Positions 53,569-62,235 of a stretch of 64,000 nt of DNA are shown piece by piece. Location: the NCBI GenBank assembly GCA_902531515.1, contig CACAEJ010000008.1, forward strand, positions 1-64,000, in the 5' to 3' direction. The number at the start of each line of letters is the position of its first letter. Positions within the stretch are counted from its first letter, which is position 1. The notes beneath the pieces were generated by a model. That model saw only the letters and a program-made list of their open reading frames with translations. It did not search any database and was not told the origin of the DNA. Source of the stretch: an uncultured Pseudohongiella sp. (GTDB lineage: Bacteria; Pseudomonadota; Gammaproteobacteria; Pseudomonadales; Pseudohongiellaceae). The position numbers and the translations under genes were made by a program.

Positions 53569-55203
53569 ATGACCATGCAGAATACACCTCTACTGATGTC
53601 CCGTATCTTAGGCCGTGGCGCCCTCCTAGATCCAGAGGTCGACGTCGTCACTCAGCAAATTAACGGCACTCATCGACAGACCTTAGGGAAAACCTGGGTC
53701 AGGGCAAACCAAGTCGCTAACGCTTTGCATGCTCATGGCATCAAAATCGGAGATCGAGTTGGTAGCTTTATGTGGAATAACTATTACCACTTAGAGCTCT
53801 ATCAAGGGGTGCCTTCTATGGGCTCTGTCCTTCATACTTTGAATATCAGACTGTCTACAGCTGACTTGGAATACATAATAAACCATGCGGGGGATAAAGT
53901 TATCTTCGCTGATGAAGATCTCCTGCCGCTTTTAGAACCTCTATGGGGGAAAATTCCATGTGTGGAATTATTGGTAATTTGTCGACACGGCGAAAATGGT
54001 GAAAGTTCATTTGAGAATCAGATTGATTATGATGACTTCATCAGGGGTCAACCAGAGAGTTATGACTGGCCGGATATCGATGAAACAGCACCGATGGGCC
54101 TTTGCTACACCTCTGGCACTACAGGCAAACCCAAGGGAGTCATGTATACTAACCGATCAACATACCTCCACACTCTTGTAGAATCTTTACCGGATGCTTT
54201 AGGTCTTTCTAGCTTAGATTCCCTTCTTGGCATTGTGCCAATGTTCCACGCAATGGGATGGGGTCTCCCTTACGCCGCCTCTATGCTCGGTTGCAAGCAA
54301 GTGATGCCCCACCGTTTCATGGTGCCAGAGGTATTCCTGAACTTAATGCAGGACGAGGAGGTAACAATTTCTGCAGGGGTTCCAACAATTTGGCAAGGCG
54401 TCCGGGCAGAGCTTGAAGCCAATGAGGGTAAATATGATCTAAGCAAACTTGGCCGACTTACTTGCGGCGGATCAGCTCCCCCGGTTGAGATGATGCGCTG
54501 GTACTGGGAAAGTTACAAAGTCGAGATGATTCAGGGATGGGGGATGACCGAGACGAATCCACTTGGAACTGTTTCTCGAAAAGTGGCAAAACACTCACAT
54601 CTTGGCACTACCGAAGACGAGCAATTTGAGAATATTGCTAAAGCCGGTCTCGCGATGCCAAGCCTAGACATAGAAATTTTTGACGAAAACTGGAATGCGT
54701 TACCCCACGACGGTGAGGCAGTCGGTGAGCTTTGCATAAAAGGGCCATGGATCGCATCCGAATATTATAATGATCCGCAACCGGATAAATTTCATGATGG
54801 ATGGTTGGTAACAGGCGATGTTGCGAAAATCGATTCGCAGCAGTACGTCATGATTGCCGATAGATCAAAAGATCTTATTAAATCTGGCGGGGAATGGATA
54901 TCATCAGTTGATTTAGAAAATCATATCGTTGCCATGCCGGGCGTTGCGCAGGCTGCGGTAGTAGCTCGACCGCATCCAAAATGGGATGAACGCCCTGTAG
55001 CTTTAGTCATAATGAATGAAGGCTCCGAGCTCAATCCAGAGGCCGTGATCGACCACTGCAGCAGTATCTTTGCGAAATGGCAACTTCCAGACGAAATCAT
55101 TGAGGCAACGAATATACCATTAACTTCGACGGGTAAAATCGATAAGAAAGCGATAAGAGCGCAGCTAGATGAAGAGGGTTATCAACTACCAGACTTGAGA
55201 TAA
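53569..55203 (+). CDS. Acyl-CoA synthetase (fatty acid--CoA ligase)
   Basis: 544 residues, AMP-dependent synthetase family. Adenylation motif GLCYTSGTTGKPKGVMYTNRS (about residue 183), MIQGWGMTETNPLGT, VTGDVAKID, DRSKDLIKSGGEWISSVD (hinge) and the catalytic C-terminal Lys in TSTGKIDKKAIR. It activates a carboxylic acid, probably a medium- or long-chain fatty acid, to acyl-CoA with ATP. GGGGGA precedes the ATG. It is convergent with the acyl-CoA dehydrogenase/thiolase run, with which it forms a beta-oxidation-like gene set. Confidence 0.94.
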   Translation: MTMQNTPLLMSRILGRGALLDPEVDVVTQQINGTHRQTLGKTWVRANQVANALHAHGIKIGDRVGSFMWNNYYHLELYQGVPSMGSVLHTLNIRLSTADLEYIINHAGDKVIFADEDLLPLLEPLWGKIPCVELLVICRHGENGESSFENQIDYDDFIRGQPESYDWPDIDETAPMGLCYTSGTTGKPKGVMYTNRSTYLHTLVESLPDALGLSSLDSLLGIVPMFHAMGWGLPYAASMLGCKQVMPHRFMVPEVFLNLMQDEEVTISAGVPTIWQGVRAELEANEGKYDLSKLGRLTCGGSAPPVEMMRWYWESYKVEMIQGWGMTETNPLGTVSRKVAKHSHLGTTEDEQFENIAKAGLAMPSLDIEIFDENWNALPHDGEAVGELCIKGPWIASEYYNDPQPDKFHDGWLVTGDVAKIDSQQYVMIADRSKDLIKSGGEWISSVDLENHIVAMPGVAQAAVVARPHPKWDERPVALVIMNEGSELNPEAVIDHCSSIFAKWQLPDEIIEATNIPLTSTGKIDKKAIRAQLDEEGYQLPDLR

Positions 55204-55230
55204 TCGATAAAAGAGGTAAGGGAAGATTTA

Positions 55231-56397
55231 CTAAATCTCTCTTGCAATAAGCATCTTCATGATCTCATTACTACCACCATAGATTTTTTGCACCCGACTA
55301 TCGGCGTACATTTTCGCGATTGGATACTCCATCATGTACCCATAACCACCAAAAAACTGGAGACACTCGTCAATAATTTCGCATTGCTTTTGAGTAGTCC
55401 ACCACTTAGCCATCGCAGCCGTTGCTCCATCCAATTTACCATCAGCGAGTTTCATAGCGCACTGGTCTACGAAGGTTCGAGCAAGCTTTGCTTCAGTAAA
55501 TCTTTCAGCCAACTTGAATTGCGTATTTTGAAAGTCCAGAATCCTCTTTCCAAACGCTTTACGCTCTTTGACGTATTCAGAAGTAATTTGCAAAGCAGAC
55601 TCTATTACAGCGCAGGCGCCCGCAGCAATAATCAAACGCTCCTGAGGAAGTTGTTCCATTAACTGAATGAAACCTTTCCCTTCACCAACACCTAAGAGAT
55701 TTTCTGGTGGAACGGCGACATCGTCAAAAAATAATTCTGCAGTGTCTTGTGCCTTCATACCTAACTTTTCTAGATTGCGGCCTCGCTTAAAACCGCCAGC
55801 CTCTTCAACATTCTCTGTTTCAAGCATTATGAGTGATACGCCTTTAGCTGCCTCACTCGGGTCAGTTTTTGCGACAACACAGATCAAGTTAGCCGTCATT
55901 CCGTTTGTTATAAACGTCTTCTGTCCATTTAATCGATAGTCACCACTTCCATTTTTTATCGCCGTTGTTGCTACGGATTGCAGATCTGAACCTGTTCCTG
56001 GTTCAGACATCGCAATGGCTGAAACAAGTTCACCACTAGCCATTTTCGGTAGCCACTTTGCCTTTTGTTCCTCGGTTCCATATGAATTGATGTAGTGAGC
56101 AACTATTCCCGAGTGCACCCCATTACCAAACCCGGTTACATGAGCATAAGCTAACTCCTCAACGAGGACCATTTCGTGTTTAAAATTACCTCCGCCGCCA
56201 CCCCATTCCTCAGGAATCGATGCGCAAAGTAATCCCGACTCTCCCGCTTTTAACCAGGCATCTCGGTCAACAAAACCCTGCTTTTCCCATTTTTTTGTAA
56301 CTGGCGAGAATTCCTTTTCAATAAATTTACGTACTGCATCGCGCATGATAGAGAGCTCTTCGTCCATCCAAGGCGACTGTTCTTTTTCTAGTAACAT
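55231..56397 (-). CDS. Acyl-CoA dehydrogenase
   Basis: 388 residues, full-length ACAD. CASIPEEWGGGGGNFKHEMVLVEELA, the FAD/substrate segments AIAMSEPGTGSDLQS and YRLNGQKTFITNG, and the C-terminal QFFGGYGYMMEYPIAKMYADSRVQKIYGGSNEIMKMLIARE. The typical late Glu base region (YGGSNEI) is present. It introduces the trans-2 double bond in acyl-CoA thioesters, passing electrons to ETF. An excellent GGGGGG ribosome site lies just before the ATG. The thiolase gene is 11 bp upstream on the same strand. Confidence 0.95.
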   Translation of the reverse strand: MLLEKEQSPWMDEELSIMRDAVRKFIEKEFSPVTKKWEKQGFVDRDAWLKAGESGLLCASIPEEWGGGGGNFKHEMVLVEELAYAHVTGFGNGVHSGIVAHYINSYGTEEQKAKWLPKMASGELVSAIAMSEPGTGSDLQSVATTAIKNGSGDYRLNGQKTFITNGMTANLICVVAKTDPSEAAKGVSLIMLETENVEEAGGFKRGRNLEKLGMKAQDTAELFFDDVAVPPENLLGVGEGKGFIQLMEQLPQERLIIAAGACAVIESALQITSEYVKERKAFGKRILDFQNTQFKLAERFTEAKLARTFVDQCAMKLADGKLDGATAAMAKWWTTQKQCEIIDECLQFFGGYGYMMEYPIAKMYADSRVQKIYGGSNEIMKMLIAREI

Positions 56398-56408
56398 TAT
56401 CCCCCCTT

Positions 56409-57596
56409 CTACTTAGGTAGTTGGTCCATCCGCTCTATGATCATTGCATTTGCTGTACCACCACCCTCACAAATTGCGACAAGCCCGTACCGAGCAGATC
56501 TGCGCTCTAGCTCGTTAACCAGGGTTGTCATCAGTTTCGCGCCTGTTCCTCCTAATGGGTGTCCCAAGGCCTGCGCGCCGCCATTAACATTCAACTTCTC
56601 TTCGTTCGCATGCATGGCTTTTGCCCATGCGAGCGGCACTGAACCAAATGCCTCATTGATCTCATACAAGTCTATATCATCAATCTCTAGCCCTGCTTTT
56701 TCCAAAACCTTTGTGCTCGCCGGAATTGGCCCCTCCAACATCATCACTGGGTCAGAGCCCACAACAGCCAAAGAATGAATTTTGGCGCGCACTGGTAGAT
56801 TATATTTTTCAATAGCATCTCGGTTAGCAACCATAACTGCAGCAGCTCCATCACTTATTTGACTCGCAGTTCCGGCGGTAATAACTCCACCCTCTCTCAA
56901 AGGATTAAGTCCTTGCATATTCTCTAGAGAAGCATCAAACCGAATACCTTCGTCAATTTTATGGACATCCGAGGTTCCATCTTCAAGTTTGATATTCAAG
57001 GGCACTATTTCCTTTTCAAATAATCCACTATTCGTGGCCTGAGATGCCTTTTCATGACTCTTGAGTCCGAAAGCGTCAAGTTCACCTCGGGTAATGCCAT
57101 ACTTTTCTGCGAGCAACTCTGCACCATCAAACTGCGAGAACTGAATCCCTGGATACTGCAGCTCTAATCTCTCCCCCTTTGGAGTTCCTCTGCCATGCTC
57201 TAGTCCGTCTCGGATGTTTGAACCAATTTCGACGGTACTCATGGCCTCAACCCCGCCACAAATAATGACATCCTGAGTACCTGACATTACAGCCTGTGCA
57301 CCAAACTGGATGGCTTGCAGTGATGAACCACACTGACGGTCTACCGTAGTTCCGGGTACTTCCAAATCCAACCTGGAAGACATTGCAACATTGCGGCCAA
57401 GATTACCGGCCTGAGCCCCTATCTGACTTACAACTCCAAAAATAACATCATCAACTCCATTTGATGGTACTCCCGTTTGATCTAGCAACTCGTCAACGAC
57501 AATAGCACCCATATCGACTGGATGAAGACCACTTAGTCTTCCCTTCTTTCTTCCGGTTGCCGTCCTAATCGCACCTACAATATACGCTTCACTCAT
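56409..57596 (-). CDS. Acetyl-CoA acyltransferase (thiolase)
   Basis: 395 residues. Active-site Cys in TTVDRQCGSSLQAIQFGAQAV (about residue 89), the His motif NVNGGAQALGHPLGGTGAKLMTTLV (about residue 350) and the second Cys in AICEGGGTANAMIIER. NEAFGSVPLAWAKAM is also typical. It performs thiolytic cleavage of 3-ketoacyl-CoA, or condensation, in fatty acid metabolism. A GAGGTGAT ribosome site precedes the ATG. It forms a minus-strand run SDR - thiolase - acyl-CoA dehydrogenase (11-bp gap to the latter). Confidence 0.95.
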   Translation of the reverse strand: MSEAYIVGAIRTATGRKKGRLSGLHPVDMGAIVVDELLDQTGVPSNGVDDVIFGVVSQIGAQAGNLGRNVAMSSRLDLEVPGTTVDRQCGSSLQAIQFGAQAVMSGTQDVIICGGVEAMSTVEIGSNIRDGLEHGRGTPKGERLELQYPGIQFSQFDGAELLAEKYGITRGELDAFGLKSHEKASQATNSGLFEKEIVPLNIKLEDGTSDVHKIDEGIRFDASLENMQGLNPLREGGVITAGTASQISDGAAAVMVANRDAIEKYNLPVRAKIHSLAVVGSDPVMMLEGPIPASTKVLEKAGLEIDDIDLYEINEAFGSVPLAWAKAMHANEEKLNVNGGAQALGHPLGGTGAKLMTTLVNELERRSARYGLVAICEGGGTANAMIIERMDQLPK

Positions 57597-57654
57597 TCAA
57601 AATCACCTCGATAAATTCTTTGTTCTATACTCAAGATCAACCATTTTTTAAACC

Positions 57655-58425
57655 CTAAATTGCTGGCATACGAATACCTGCATCTAATCGAATTACTTCT
57701 CCATTTAAGTAACTACAATTGACGATGTGAGCTACTTCCTCAGCAAATTCTTTTGGATTACCTAATCTTTTCGGAAATTGCGTTATGGCGATCAGTGGCT
57801 CTTTCACCTCGTCTGGAGCACCAGCAAGGAGAGGAGTTTCAAAGATACCTGGCGCTATAGTAACAACCCTTATACCTCTTTTCGCTAAATCCCGTGCAAT
57901 AGGCAAAGTCATCGATACGATACCTCCTTTGCTTGCAGCATATCCTGCTTGGCCTGTTTGACCATCAAAGGCCGCAATCGAAGCAACGTTTACAATGACA
58001 CCCCTCTCTTGATCTTCGGTTTGTGGTTCATTGAGTTGCATAGTCTCTGCGCATAGCCGAAGCACATTAAAAGTCCCAATTAGATTGACTCTGACTATGT
58101 GCTCAAACTTTTCAAGAGGCATAGGCCCTTCACGACCAACGGTCCTAGCGGCACCGCCAATCCCTGCAGAATTAACATTGATATGAATCGAGCCAAAAGC
58201 AGAAATGGCTGCTAGGATTCCTTTCTTTACAGCAACTTCATCCGACACATCTCCCGTATGCCATCTCGCTTTATCTCCGAATTCCTTGGATACCGACTCT
58301 AGTTCTGCTCCATTCATATCGAACAGAAAGACATTTGCGCCAGCTGCGACAAAGTTGCGTGCAGTTGCCAATCCTAAACCCGATGCTCCACCTGTGATAA
58401 AAGCTGTTTTATTGGACAGTTCCAT
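57655..58425 (-). CDS. SDR, 3-hydroxyacyl-CoA dehydrogenase type II-like
   Basis: 256 residues. FITGGASGLGLATARNF (NAD motif), FLFDMNGAEL (NAD-specific Asp), NSAGIGGAARTVGREGPMPLEKFEHIV, IVNVASIAAFDGQTGQAGYAASKGGI (Ser and YxxxK) and the C-terminal LGNPKEFAEEVAHIVNCSYLNGEVIRLDAGIRM. The long segment after NSAG and the A-G-Y-A-A-S-K pattern are typical of the 17-beta-HSD10/3-hydroxyacyl-CoA dehydrogenase group. It probably oxidises 3-hydroxyacyl-CoA in the pathway with the adjacent thiolase. First gene of the minus-strand run, divergent from the racemase gene with about 180 bp between. Confidence 0.92.
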   Translation of the reverse strand: MELSNKTAFITGGASGLGLATARNFVAAGANVFLFDMNGAELESVSKEFGDKARWHTGDVSDEVAVKKGILAAISAFGSIHINVNSAGIGGAARTVGREGPMPLEKFEHIVRVNLIGTFNVLRLCAETMQLNEPQTEDQERGVIVNVASIAAFDGQTGQAGYAASKGGIVSMTLPIARDLAKRGIRVVTIAPGIFETPLLAGAPDEVKEPLIAITQFPKRLGNPKEFAEEVAHIVNCSYLNGEVIRLDAGIRMPAI

Positions 58426-58606
58426 AATTGTAACGTCACCTATAATCTTTAGCCTGTGCTGCTAGAATAATCGATCGCTATTTAAAAGTGAAACAGAGCC
58501 TAAAACAGAGAGAGTCTAGTCTACTAATTTCACTATGCTGAATCCTATATTTTATTCATCCGATACACTATGATTTCGACTACAAGAAACTTTGAGGGAA
58601 TGATTT

Positions 58607-59734
58607 ATGGGACCTTTAGCGGGAATGAAAGTGGTTGAAATGGCTGCCATCGGACCAGTGCCATTTTGTGCAATGATGCTCTCCGATATGGGAGCTGACG
58701 TAATACGAATCGATCGTTTAAAGCAGAAAGGGTCGGGTCACCGAGCTAATGTCCTTTACCGGGGAAGGAAATCAATCGCAGTTGATCTCAAAGACCCGCA
58801 AGGAGTAGATATCGCAATGAAATTAATAAACAAATGCGATGCTGTCATTGAAGGGTTCCGTCCAGGGGTAATGGAGCGTTTAGGTCTAGGGCCCGAAATA
58901 TGCCTTAACCAAAACCCAAAACTTGTGTACGGCCGAATGACCGGCTGGGGTCAACAAGGCAAACTTTCTCAAGCTGCAGGTCACGACATCAACTATATCT
59001 CTCTTGCCGGAGCGTTAGGTTCTATGGGTTACCCGGACCGACCACCAACTCCTCCTCTTAATTTAATTGGAGACTTTGGAGGTGGCGCAATGTATTTATT
59101 AAGTGGCGTCCTAGCGGCCCTTCTGGAGAGACAGTCCTCTGGAAAAGGACAAGTCATCGACGCTGCCATGACCGATGGAACGGCAAGTCTGCTCAGTGGC
59201 TTTTATGGAATGATGGCTATGGGTATGTGGACTACTGATCGCTATAAAAACCGACTTGACGGTGGTGCATTTTATTATGGTAGTTACGAATGCGCAGACG
59301 GTAAGCATATATCATTGGGGTCCCTGGAGCCTCAATTCTACGCACTTCTCCTTGAAAAATGCGGCATTGAGGACGAAAGTTTCGACGAACAGTTGGACCA
59401 AGAAACTTGGCCCCTAAAAAGACAGAAAATGGAAGCGATATTTAAAACAAAAACGAGAAATCAATGGTGTGGGATTCTAGAGGGGACAGACGTATGTTTC
59501 GCTCCTGTACTAGATCTTAAAGAGGCGCCAGATCACCCACACAATAAAGAAAGAAATACGTTCGTAAATTTTGAAGGTATCACTCAGCCAGCGCCCGCCC
59601 CTAGGTTTAGCCGTACACAAGGCACTATTCAGTCTTCAGCAAATTTAACTGGTGAAAATTCTGAAGAAATACTTGAGAAATGGGGCTTCACAAGCGACCA
59701 AATCAGTAATCTGCGCAAAAAATGCGTAATTTAG
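58607..59734 (+). CDS. Alpha-methylacyl-CoA racemase-like CaiB/BaiF protein
   Basis: 375 residues, family III CoA-transferase fold. It begins MGPLAGMKVVEMAAIGPVPFCAMMLSDMGADVIRIDR. GHDINYISLAGAL and PLNLIGDFGGGAMYLLSGVL carry the His and Asp that are the two bases of AMACR, so racemisation of 2-methylacyl-CoA rather than CoA transfer is likely. It would prepare branched-chain (for example phytol/pristane or sterol side-chain) acyl-CoA for beta-oxidation. GAGGGA lies 7 nt before the ATG. It is divergent from the SDR-thiolase-ACAD run, consistent with a shared pathway. Confidence 0.92.
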   Translation: MGPLAGMKVVEMAAIGPVPFCAMMLSDMGADVIRIDRLKQKGSGHRANVLYRGRKSIAVDLKDPQGVDIAMKLINKCDAVIEGFRPGVMERLGLGPEICLNQNPKLVYGRMTGWGQQGKLSQAAGHDINYISLAGALGSMGYPDRPPTPPLNLIGDFGGGAMYLLSGVLAALLERQSSGKGQVIDAAMTDGTASLLSGFYGMMAMGMWTTDRYKNRLDGGAFYYGSYECADGKHISLGSLEPQFYALLLEKCGIEDESFDEQLDQETWPLKRQKMEAIFKTKTRNQWCGILEGTDVCFAPVLDLKEAPDHPHNKERNTFVNFEGITQPAPAPRFSRTQGTIQSSANLTGENSEEILEKWGFTSDQISNLRKKCVI

Positions 59735-59876
59735 AAATCTTGTAGCTGAGCAGTGTAATAATTTTGATGGATAGGCCTTGCAAATTTTATTGAAAGCTGC
59801 GTCGTAAGCGTTGAATAATTGGTGTTCGACCCTATATCTGTATATGATGTACAAAATTTAAGGAGTAGTCCTAAGC

Positions 59877-60221
59877 ATGATAATGGTACAAAGCACCTTT
59901 AAATTGAATCTAGAGAACAAAGAGTCGGTCATGGATCTTATGAAGGAGATGGTGCGTCTGTGTCGGAAAGAACATGGGTGTATGAGTTATGAGTACTATG
60001 AGGGTATCACCGATTCTTGCCAAGTAATATTGCTTCAAGAGTGGAAGAACGCAGACTGCCTTCAAGAACATTATAGAACCGAGCATATGGCTGATTTTCT
60101 TGAAAAGTTGAACGATTATTTGGCCAGTCCTGTGACCACAAGATCCTACGTGTCTCCAGAGTCAAAAATCTCGACTCCAACTGTGAGTGAGAAGCGAAAA
60201 CCTGAACAAACCCTCCACTGA
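59877..60221 (+). CDS. Putative quinol monooxygenase (ABM domain)
   Basis: 114 residues. A single antibiotic-biosynthesis-monooxygenase (dimeric alpha/beta-barrel) domain: FKLNLENKESVMDLMKEMVRLCRKEHGCMSYEYYEGITDS, VILLQEWKNADCLQEHYRTEHMADFLEKLNDYL. The EHG and EH motifs are typical of YgiN-like enzymes. A C-terminal tail of about 25 residues (SPESKISTPTVSEKRKPEQT) is polar and disordered-looking. Cofactor-free oxidation of quinols is the usual guess for the family. An AAGGAG lies 11 nt upstream of the first ATG, with ATG 59883 as an alternative. Confidence 0.85.
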   Translation: MIMVQSTFKLNLENKESVMDLMKEMVRLCRKEHGCMSYEYYEGITDSCQVILLQEWKNADCLQEHYRTEHMADFLEKLNDYLASPVTTRSYVSPESKISTPTVSEKRKPEQTLH

Positions 60222-60233
60222 AGGAAAATACTC

Positions 60234-61286
60234 TTAAAGCAACGCGTCAAGAATGAGGTTAGTTGAATCTACAATCCTCTCGTCTCTACTGCGCAAATCC
60301 GGTTCAAATTGTTCGCCCGTGAGATGCTGAAGTCCCTGAATGTATCTTACCGCAATTTCGTTTGATTGGTCTTCGTTGAATTGTTGATCTTTCTCTTTAA
60401 CCATTCCTCGGGCGAACTCTTTCGAAAACGATGCCGGCTTACCATCTCTTGTCACCAACTTACCGTCGCCATCTAGCTTCCAAAATCTCGATGAATCCAT
60501 CGTGTAAAGCTCGTCCGCCGAAACTATCGCACCTGACGCATTAACACCGTGTTCCGTTTTCGTATCTACTAGTACCATACCTTTTGCATGCAGGTAATTG
60601 GAAATTACTCCGAATGCCATTATGGATGAGTTCCTAATTTGGGCGTACTGTTCTGCGCTGCAAACGCCACTTTCAATTAAATACTTCGCGTCGATCGTTC
60701 TATCTACCTTTTCTTTGGTGCTAGGTGTATCCATTAGGTAAGGAAGCACACCGTTGGGATGTAACTCCTTTACATCTATTTTATGTCCAGCATAACTTAA
60801 GAATTCTTCCCCCCGATCTTTGGCCGAGACCCAGTGTTGATATAGTGAAGTGGAAGTAGAACTCTCAGCCATGTATAAGCGAAGTACGTTTTCCAACATA
60901 ATTAAATTGAGATTCTCAGCTGGAATTACCGTGGAACTTGGCTGCAATCCTTGCACTGTAAATTGTGAAGATCCAAGAACATCCTCTACCAGCCGAAGCA
61001 TATGATCGTGATTGAAAGCTAACACTTGGTCTTTGAAAGGAATTGCTCCCCTATTAACATCATGTGTCGAAATTCGGTTATTTCGGAACATTAAACGAAT
61101 TGGTGCTCGATCTCTTGAGAGTAATGTATCTGCAAAAACAGAATCAGAGACCTTGCCTTCTAGGATTGTGCAGCCTGATAAACGCGGGAGGTCACCGTCA
61201 GCAATTATCTGTTTGATCGGTCTTCCTTGATTAACCGCTGGGCCATAGATTGAAACTAACTCGCGAATTTGTTGTTCGTCTAACAT
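60234..61286 (-). CDS. purC: Phosphoribosylaminoimidazole-succinocarboxamide synthase (PurC, long type)
   Basis: About 350 residues. SAICAR synthase fold: GKVSDSVFADTLLSRDRAPIRLMFRNNRISTHDVNRGAIPFKDQVLAFNHDHMLRLVEDVL, then YMAESSTSTSLYQHWVSAKDRGEEFLSYAGHKI, LVDTKTEHGVNASGAIVSADELYTMDSSRFWKLDGDG (substrate/Mg site). It joins aspartate to CAIR in de novo purine synthesis. The length matches the longer gammaproteobacterial version, not the E. coli 237-residue version. I start at MLDEQQIRELVSIYG (ATG 61286); the track ORF is 15 codons longer. It is convergent with the ABM gene. Confidence 0.92.
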   Translation of the reverse strand: MLDEQQIRELVSIYGPAVNQGRPIKQIIADGDLPRLSGCTILEGKVSDSVFADTLLSRDRAPIRLMFRNNRISTHDVNRGAIPFKDQVLAFNHDHMLRLVEDVLGSSQFTVQGLQPSSTVIPAENLNLIMLENVLRLYMAESSTSTSLYQHWVSAKDRGEEFLSYAGHKIDVKELHPNGVLPYLMDTPSTKEKVDRTIDAKYLIESGVCSAEQYAQIRNSSIMAFGVISNYLHAKGMVLVDTKTEHGVNASGAIVSADELYTMDSSRFWKLDGDGKLVTRDGKPASFSKEFARGMVKEKDQQFNEDQSNEIAVRYIQGLQHLTGEQFEPDLRSRDERIVDSTNLILDALL

Positions 61287-61478
61287 AATTACTAAAACTT
61301 TTTTTTGTTTGTCTGTACGGGACGGAAGCATAATTGAATCGGGAATTGACTACAAGCCAATCAAGACCTCTTTGACAAAAGCTAGATAAAATTTCAGCTC
61401 TAGTTATAAAATAAGCTGTCTGCACTCTATTATCGATAATTTGATCCTTAAAAAAACCTCAGGTGGAGCGGTGATATC

Positions 61479-62234
61479 TTGAAGAAACTTATTGTTGTAT
61501 TAATGATGGTTCTACATTTCAAAGTTATTGCTGACTCAGAATCAGAAAATAACAACTCTGAAACGTCGGCTGACACCTTAAGTTCTGGTGTCGCTATGGC
61601 AGGCAGATTATCCAATCAAGACGATTGGGACTATTTTAAACTCGACGTTAGTTCCACCGAAAATTTCAACCTGCTTTTTGAATCTCCCAATTCAAAAACC
61701 GGCGAGAATCAATGGTTGGTTGCCATCCAAGAGCCTCGCAATAATTATATTATTTTTCAAGAGGCGCTTAGCCCCTCAGATGGAAATCCTGTAGATCGGA
61801 CTATTTCCGTAGAAGACAACGGTACTTTTATTGTTTTCATCGCACCGGTTTTGGGTGCGACTGCGGTGCCAAGTGTGCAATATAAATTAACGATAACACC
61901 CAAAAACTTCCAAACTCCCCCAGGGACCCATAATGGCGTATGGCAAGACGACAAAGGTTTATCTTTTTATTCTCTACATGAAAGTCTAGAAGGCCTGCTC
62001 TACCTTGAGTTAAAACAAGATGGAACGGCTTGGAAAGCATATTACGGAGGAAGAATCGGCAATAAGGCTACGTTAGAGCAAGTTATAGGACCTGGCAGCG
62101 CATCACTCGACCTGACTTTTATTTCTGAAGAGAAAGTTGAGGCCCGATACAGAGCCTGCCTTACCAGTGCTGGCAAAAATTGTGATGCTAATGGTCAGCT
62201 ACTGTATACAGGAAGCAGAGTGTTCCGACAATGA
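61479..62234 (+). CDS. Exported hypothetical protein with PPC-like domain
   Basis: 251 residues, TTG start. Signal peptide about residues 1-18 (LIVVLMMVLHFKVIAD). The N-terminal part SETSADTLSSGVAMAGRLSNQDDWDYFKLDVSS resembles the bacterial pre-peptidase C-terminal (PPC) beta-sandwich that usually accompanies secreted proteases. No protease domain follows. The C-terminal half is unassigned (GVWQDDKGLSFYSLHESLEGLLYLELKQDGTAWKAYYGG) and has a Cys pair (RACLTSAGKNCDANG). It lies convergent with the CoA transferase, 2 bp away. The function is unknown. Confidence 0.75.
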   Translation: MKKLIVVLMMVLHFKVIADSESENNNSETSADTLSSGVAMAGRLSNQDDWDYFKLDVSSTENFNLLFESPNSKTGENQWLVAIQEPRNNYIIFQEALSPSDGNPVDRTISVEDNGTFIVFIAPVLGATAVPSVQYKLTITPKNFQTPPGTHNGVWQDDKGLSFYSLHESLEGLLYLELKQDGTAWKAYYGGRIGNKATLEQVIGPGSASLDLTFISEEKVEARYRACLTSAGKNCDANGQLLYTGSRVFRQ

Positions 62235-62235
62235 A

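Noticed and set aside
55224-55238. AGATTTACTAAATCT inverted repeat between the acyl-CoA synthetase and acyl-CoA dehydrogenase
   Set aside because: Short, AT-rich, overlaps the stop of the dehydrogenase and lacks a T run of useful length, so I do not call it a terminator.
59111-59308. ORFs on the opposite strand inside coding genes (for example this one inside the racemase)
   Set aside because: Shadow frames of recognised genes, with no ribosome sites or family similarity.
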